A stretch of DNA of 16,343 bases from Oscillospiraceae bacterium (GTDB lineage: Bacteria > Bacillota > Clostridia > Oscillospirales > Oscillospiraceae). A model generated the notes under the pieces. The model saw nothing but the letters and a program-made list of their open reading frames with translations, did not search any database and was not told where the DNA came from. Shown here piece after piece: positions 14,544 through 16,343 of the stretch; position 1 is the first letter of the stretch; the number at the start of each line of letters is the position of its first letter. The stretch spans positions 1-16,343 of the forward strand of contig JAKSQI010000014.1 in assembly GCA_024404215.1 (NCBI GenBank), written 5' to 3'. The translations under genes were made by a program, and so were the position numbers.

Positions 14544-14903
14544 TTAAAATTCCAGGCCGCCTTCACGGGCGCCTTCTGCCAGTTCCTGAACACGGCCGTG
14601 ATATACATAACCGCCGCGGTCAAAAACTACAGTATCAATTCCCTTAGCCTTGGCACGCTCAGCAACGGTCATGCCAATCTTACGGGCGGCTTCCTTGTTG
14701 CCACCCAGGCCTTCAAAGGACTTCTCAACGGTGCTGGCAGAAGCCAAGGTTACACCGTTTACATCATCAATGATCTGAGCATAAATGTTCTTCTCACTGC
14801 GGAATACGCAAAGTCTGGGACGCTCGGGCGTGCCGGAAACCTTGCTTCTAACTCTCAGGTGACGCTTGGCACGCTGAGCTTTCGTATCAGGTCTTCTAAT
14901 CAT
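14544..14903 (-). CDS. rplR: 50S ribosomal protein L18
   Basis: L18 binds 5S rRNA together with L5 (encoded at the right edge) and helps fix it in the large subunit. The 119-residue sequence has the basic N terminus (DTKAQRAKRHLRVRSKVSG), GTPERPRLCVFRS, and the C-terminal FDRGGYVYHGRVQELAEGARE. The ATG has GGGGAGG 9 bases upstream. The gene order rplF-rplR-rpsE is standard. Confidence 0.97.
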   Translation of the reverse strand: MIRRPDTKAQRAKRHLRVRSKVSGTPERPRLCVFRSEKNIYAQIIDDVNGVTLASASTVEKSFEGLGGNKEAARKIGMTVAERAKAKGIDTVVFDRGGYVYHGRVQELAEGAREGGLEF

Positions 14904-14919
14904 TTAGGCACACCTCCCC

Positions 14920-15459
14920 TTACTTACCGCCGGTCTTGCCTTCTTTGCGGCGGATAACTTCGTCAGCATACTTGATGCCCTTGCCCTTGTAAGGCTCGGG
15001 AGGTCTCTTGCTGCGAACATCGGCTGCAAACTGGCCAACCAGCTGCTTATCAATACCCTTAATTACAACCTGATTGGGGTTGGGAACATCAATGGTGATA
15101 CCATCGATTTCGGGTACAAATACCTGGTGAGAAAAACCAAGGTTCATGACAAGCTTGTTGCCTTCCTTAGCTGCTCTGTAACCAACACCATTGATTTCCA
15201 GGGTCTTCTCATAACCATTGGTTACGCCGTTGATCATGTTAGCAATCAAAGTGCGGTTCAGACCATGGATGCTGCGGTTGTACTTCTCGTCATTGGGACG
15301 GGAAACGGTAATAACACCGGCATCAACAGAAACGGAAAGCTCAGGGTTCAGTGTACGGGTCAGGGTGCCCTTAGGACCCTTGACAGTAATTACGTTACCC
15401 TCCAGGGTAACTTCCACTCCGGCAGGAATGGCAATGGGGGCTCTACCAATTCTAGACAT
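14920..15459 (-). CDS. rplF: 50S ribosomal protein L6
   Basis: L6 sits near the factor-binding site of the large subunit. The 179-residue protein has the usual two repeated alpha/beta domains: SRIGRAPIAIPAGVEV leads the first, and the second ends with the signature RPPEPYKGKGIKYADEVIRR. Only a GGGGGA-type ribosome site is seen about 6 bases before the ATG, weaker than its neighbours, and the rpsH stop is 12 bp upstream, so coupling is plausible. Confidence 0.97.
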   Translation of the reverse strand: MSRIGRAPIAIPAGVEVTLEGNVITVKGPKGTLTRTLNPELSVSVDAGVITVSRPNDEKYNRSIHGLNRTLIANMINGVTNGYEKTLEINGVGYRAAKEGNKLVMNLGFSHQVFVPEIDGITIDVPNPNQVVIKGIDKQLVGQFAADVRSKRPPEPYKGKGIKYADEVIRRKEGKTGGK

Positions 15460-15471
15460 GTCTCTTCCCCC

Positions 15472-15867
15472 TTACCAAACAAATGCCAGGACTTCGCCGC
15501 CGACATGAGCCTCGCGGGCCTTCTTGTCGGTCATGACGCCCTTGGAAGTGGAAATGATGGCGATGCCCAGACCACGCAGAACGCGGGGCAGTTCATCGGA
15601 GCCGGCGTAAACACGCAGACCGGGCTTGGAAACACGACGCAGACCAGCAATGGCCTTTTCGGTTCCGTTGTACTTGAGGGTGATGCGGATGACGCCCTGA
15701 ACACCATCGTTGATAATCTGGAAGTTCTTGATGTAGCCTTCCTCCAGAAGAATCTCAGCAATGGCCTTCTTCATCTTGGAACAGGGGACGTCGACGGTGG
15801 CATGCTTGGCAGTACCGGCGTTGCGGATACGAGTCAGCATGTCTGCAATGGGATCAGTGATTTGCAT
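15472..15867 (-). CDS. rpsH: 30S ribosomal protein S8
   Basis: S8 binds helix 21 of 16S rRNA early in small-subunit assembly; in E. coli it also represses the spc operon by binding a mimic of that helix in the mRNA. The 131-residue protein begins MQITDPIADMLTRIRNAGTAKH and carries the C-terminal signature STSKGVMTDKKAREAHVGGEVL. The ATG has AAGGAGG 10 bases upstream. It is preceded by an unusually long structured spacer (15868-16024), which makes S8 the natural first suspect for a local regulatory contact; no sequence match to helix 21 was established. Confidence 0.97.
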   Translation of the reverse strand: MQITDPIADMLTRIRNAGTAKHATVDVPCSKMKKAIAEILLEEGYIKNFQIINDGVQGVIRITLKYNGTEKAIAGLRRVSKPGLRVYAGSDELPRVLRGLGIAIISTSKGVMTDKKAREAHVGGEVLAFVW

Positions 15868-16024
15868 GTGGATATATCCTCCTTGTTAGAGTTACAGGCA
15901 ATGCCTGTTTTTGTGGCGAGGTATCAAGGTCAATAAGCAAAGCCGATTGAGATTGACCTTTCGCCATCAATACATGTTTAGGAAAGCAACCGGACCGGGC
16001 AGCAGAGCTGCCCGGAAACGCTCT
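15868..16024 (-). promoter_or_regulatory. 157-nt spacer between rpsN and rpsH with three inverted repeats
   Basis: No gene is seen here. Read along the mRNA (minus strand), three inverted repeats follow one another. First, CCGGGCAGC/GCTGCCCGG is a perfect 9-bp stem with a 3-base loop (16015-15995). Second, GGCGA plus AAGGTCAAT pairs with ATTGACCTT plus TCGCC, giving 14 paired positions, a 17-base loop and a 6-base one-sided bulge (15965-15915). Third, ACAGGCA and TGCCTGT flank one base (15908-15894). None is followed by a T run in the mRNA sense, so they are not ordinary terminators. Other gaps in this operon are mostly 1-25 bp. It could be an autoregulatory RNA, a processing or stability element, or a small palindromic insertion. 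Confidence 0.55.
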
Positions 16025-16210
16025 TTACCAGGATGCCTTCTTTACGCCGGGAATCTCGCCCTTGTAGGCCAGTTCACGGAAGCAGATACGGCAGATACCG
16101 TAGTTGCGCAGATAAGCATGGGGACGACCGCAAATCTTGCAGCGGTTGTATCGGCGGCTGGAGAACTTAGCCTCTTTCTGCTGCTTGAGAATCATAGATT
16201 TCTTTGCCAT
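16025..16210 (-). CDS. rpsZ: 30S ribosomal protein S14, zinc-binding type Z
   Basis: S14 lies in the small-subunit head next to S3 and S10. The product is the short 61-residue zinc form: MAKKSMILKQQKEAKFSSRR, then Cys24-x2-Cys27 and Cys40-x2-Cys43 (CKIC and CRIC), ending in ELAYKGEIPGVKKASW, the common type Z tail. The ATG has AGGAG 8 bases upstream, and the rplE stop is 11 bp away. A perfect 9-bp hairpin follows its stop by 9 bp. Confidence 0.97.
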   Translation of the reverse strand: MAKKSMILKQQKEAKFSSRRYNRCKICGRPHAYLRNYGICRICFRELAYKGEIPGVKKASW

Positions 16211-16221
16211 ACTATCTCTCC

Positions 16222-16343
16222 TTAAGCCTGGATGAAGGGAGCACCCAGGAGCTTGAGCAGCTCTCTGGCTTCTTCATCGGTCTCAGCGGTGGTGCATATT
16301 ACGATGTCCATACCGCGGATCTTCTCGATCTTATCATACTCAA
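16222..16343 (-). CDS. rplE: 50S ribosomal protein L5 (C-terminal part only)
   Basis: L5 binds 5S rRNA and contacts the P-site tRNA. Only the last 39 full codons are in the window. They read as the conserved L5 end: EYDKIEKIRGMDIVICTT followed by AETDEEARELLKLLGAPF and IQA, then TAA. The gene continues beyond the right edge. Its place before rpsN is the standard spc operon order. Confidence 0.95.
   Translation of the reverse strand, partial: EYDKIEKIRGMDIVICTTAETDEEARELLKLLGAPFIQA

Noticed and set aside
13677..14957. Long open frame on the plus strand (426 codons)
   Set aside because: It runs antisense through rplO, rpmD, rpsE and rplR. An unbroken frame opposite GC-biased ribosomal genes is expected by codon bias.
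15894..15908. Plus-strand terminator (ACAGGCA/TGCCTGT followed by five Ts)
   Set aside because: No gene on the plus strand leads into it and the stem is short once a loop is allowed. Kept only as part of the structured spacer.
15915..15965. tRNA or tRNA remnant in the rpsN-rpsH spacer
   Set aside because: The hairpin lacks a TTCGA-type T loop, an anticodon stem and a 7-bp acceptor pairing in the right order.

Overview
The window looks like chromosomal DNA from an anaerobic Gram-positive bacterium of the class Clostridia. An Oscillospiraceae-like gut lineage is my best guess, from gene order and protein style rather than any search. The pointers are: a full spc/alpha ribosomal-protein cluster with a KOW-domain protein between map and infA, a zinc-type S14, an IreB homologue, strong GGAGG ribosome binding sites, roughly balanced GC, and a SecA whose zinc tail has an expanded loop. 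Every gene I can support lies on the minus strand, so transcription runs from high to low coordinates.

Region A (16343 down to about 7115) is the downstream half of the spc operon fused to the alpha operon. The order is rplE (partial), rpsN (zinc type), rpsH, rplF, rplR, rpsE, rpmD, rplO, secY, adk, map, a KOW RNA-binding protein, infA, rpmJ, rpsM, rpsK, rpsD, rpoA and rplQ. It ends at a strong intrinsic terminator at 7128-7152. Most junctions are 1-25 bp, and several Shine-Dalgarno (SD) sequences sit on the preceding stop codon. Two spacers stand out: a 157-nt spacer with three inverted repeats between rpsN and rpsH, and a 64-nt spacer with a 15-bp palindrome between rpsD and rpoA. These genes build both ribosomal subunits, start translation (IF-1), supply the RNA polymerase alpha subunit, move proteins across the membrane (SecY), regenerate ADP (Adk) and trim N-terminal methionine (Map).

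Region B (about 7094 down to 2184) is a second transcription unit with its own likely promoter: secA, an orphan family-5 solute-binding lipoprotein, and cytidine deaminase. SecA is the motor for the SecY channel encoded just upstream.

Region C (2183 to 1) holds a stand-alone ireB with a hairpin terminator. After it comes a textbook sigma-A promoter driving an uncharacterised 94-residue protein and a secreted cell-wall hydrolase, with four SH3 domains and an NlpC/P60 domain, that runs off the left edge. A GTTACAAT/ATTGTAAC motif recurs around this promoter and again upstream of ireB. It is a candidate operator for an unidentified regulator.

I saw no CRISPR array, tRNA, rRNA, insertion sequence or prophage gene. 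Most of the window is ordinary housekeeping. The least explained parts are the rpsN-rpsH spacer, the GTTACAAT repeats and the 94-residue protein.
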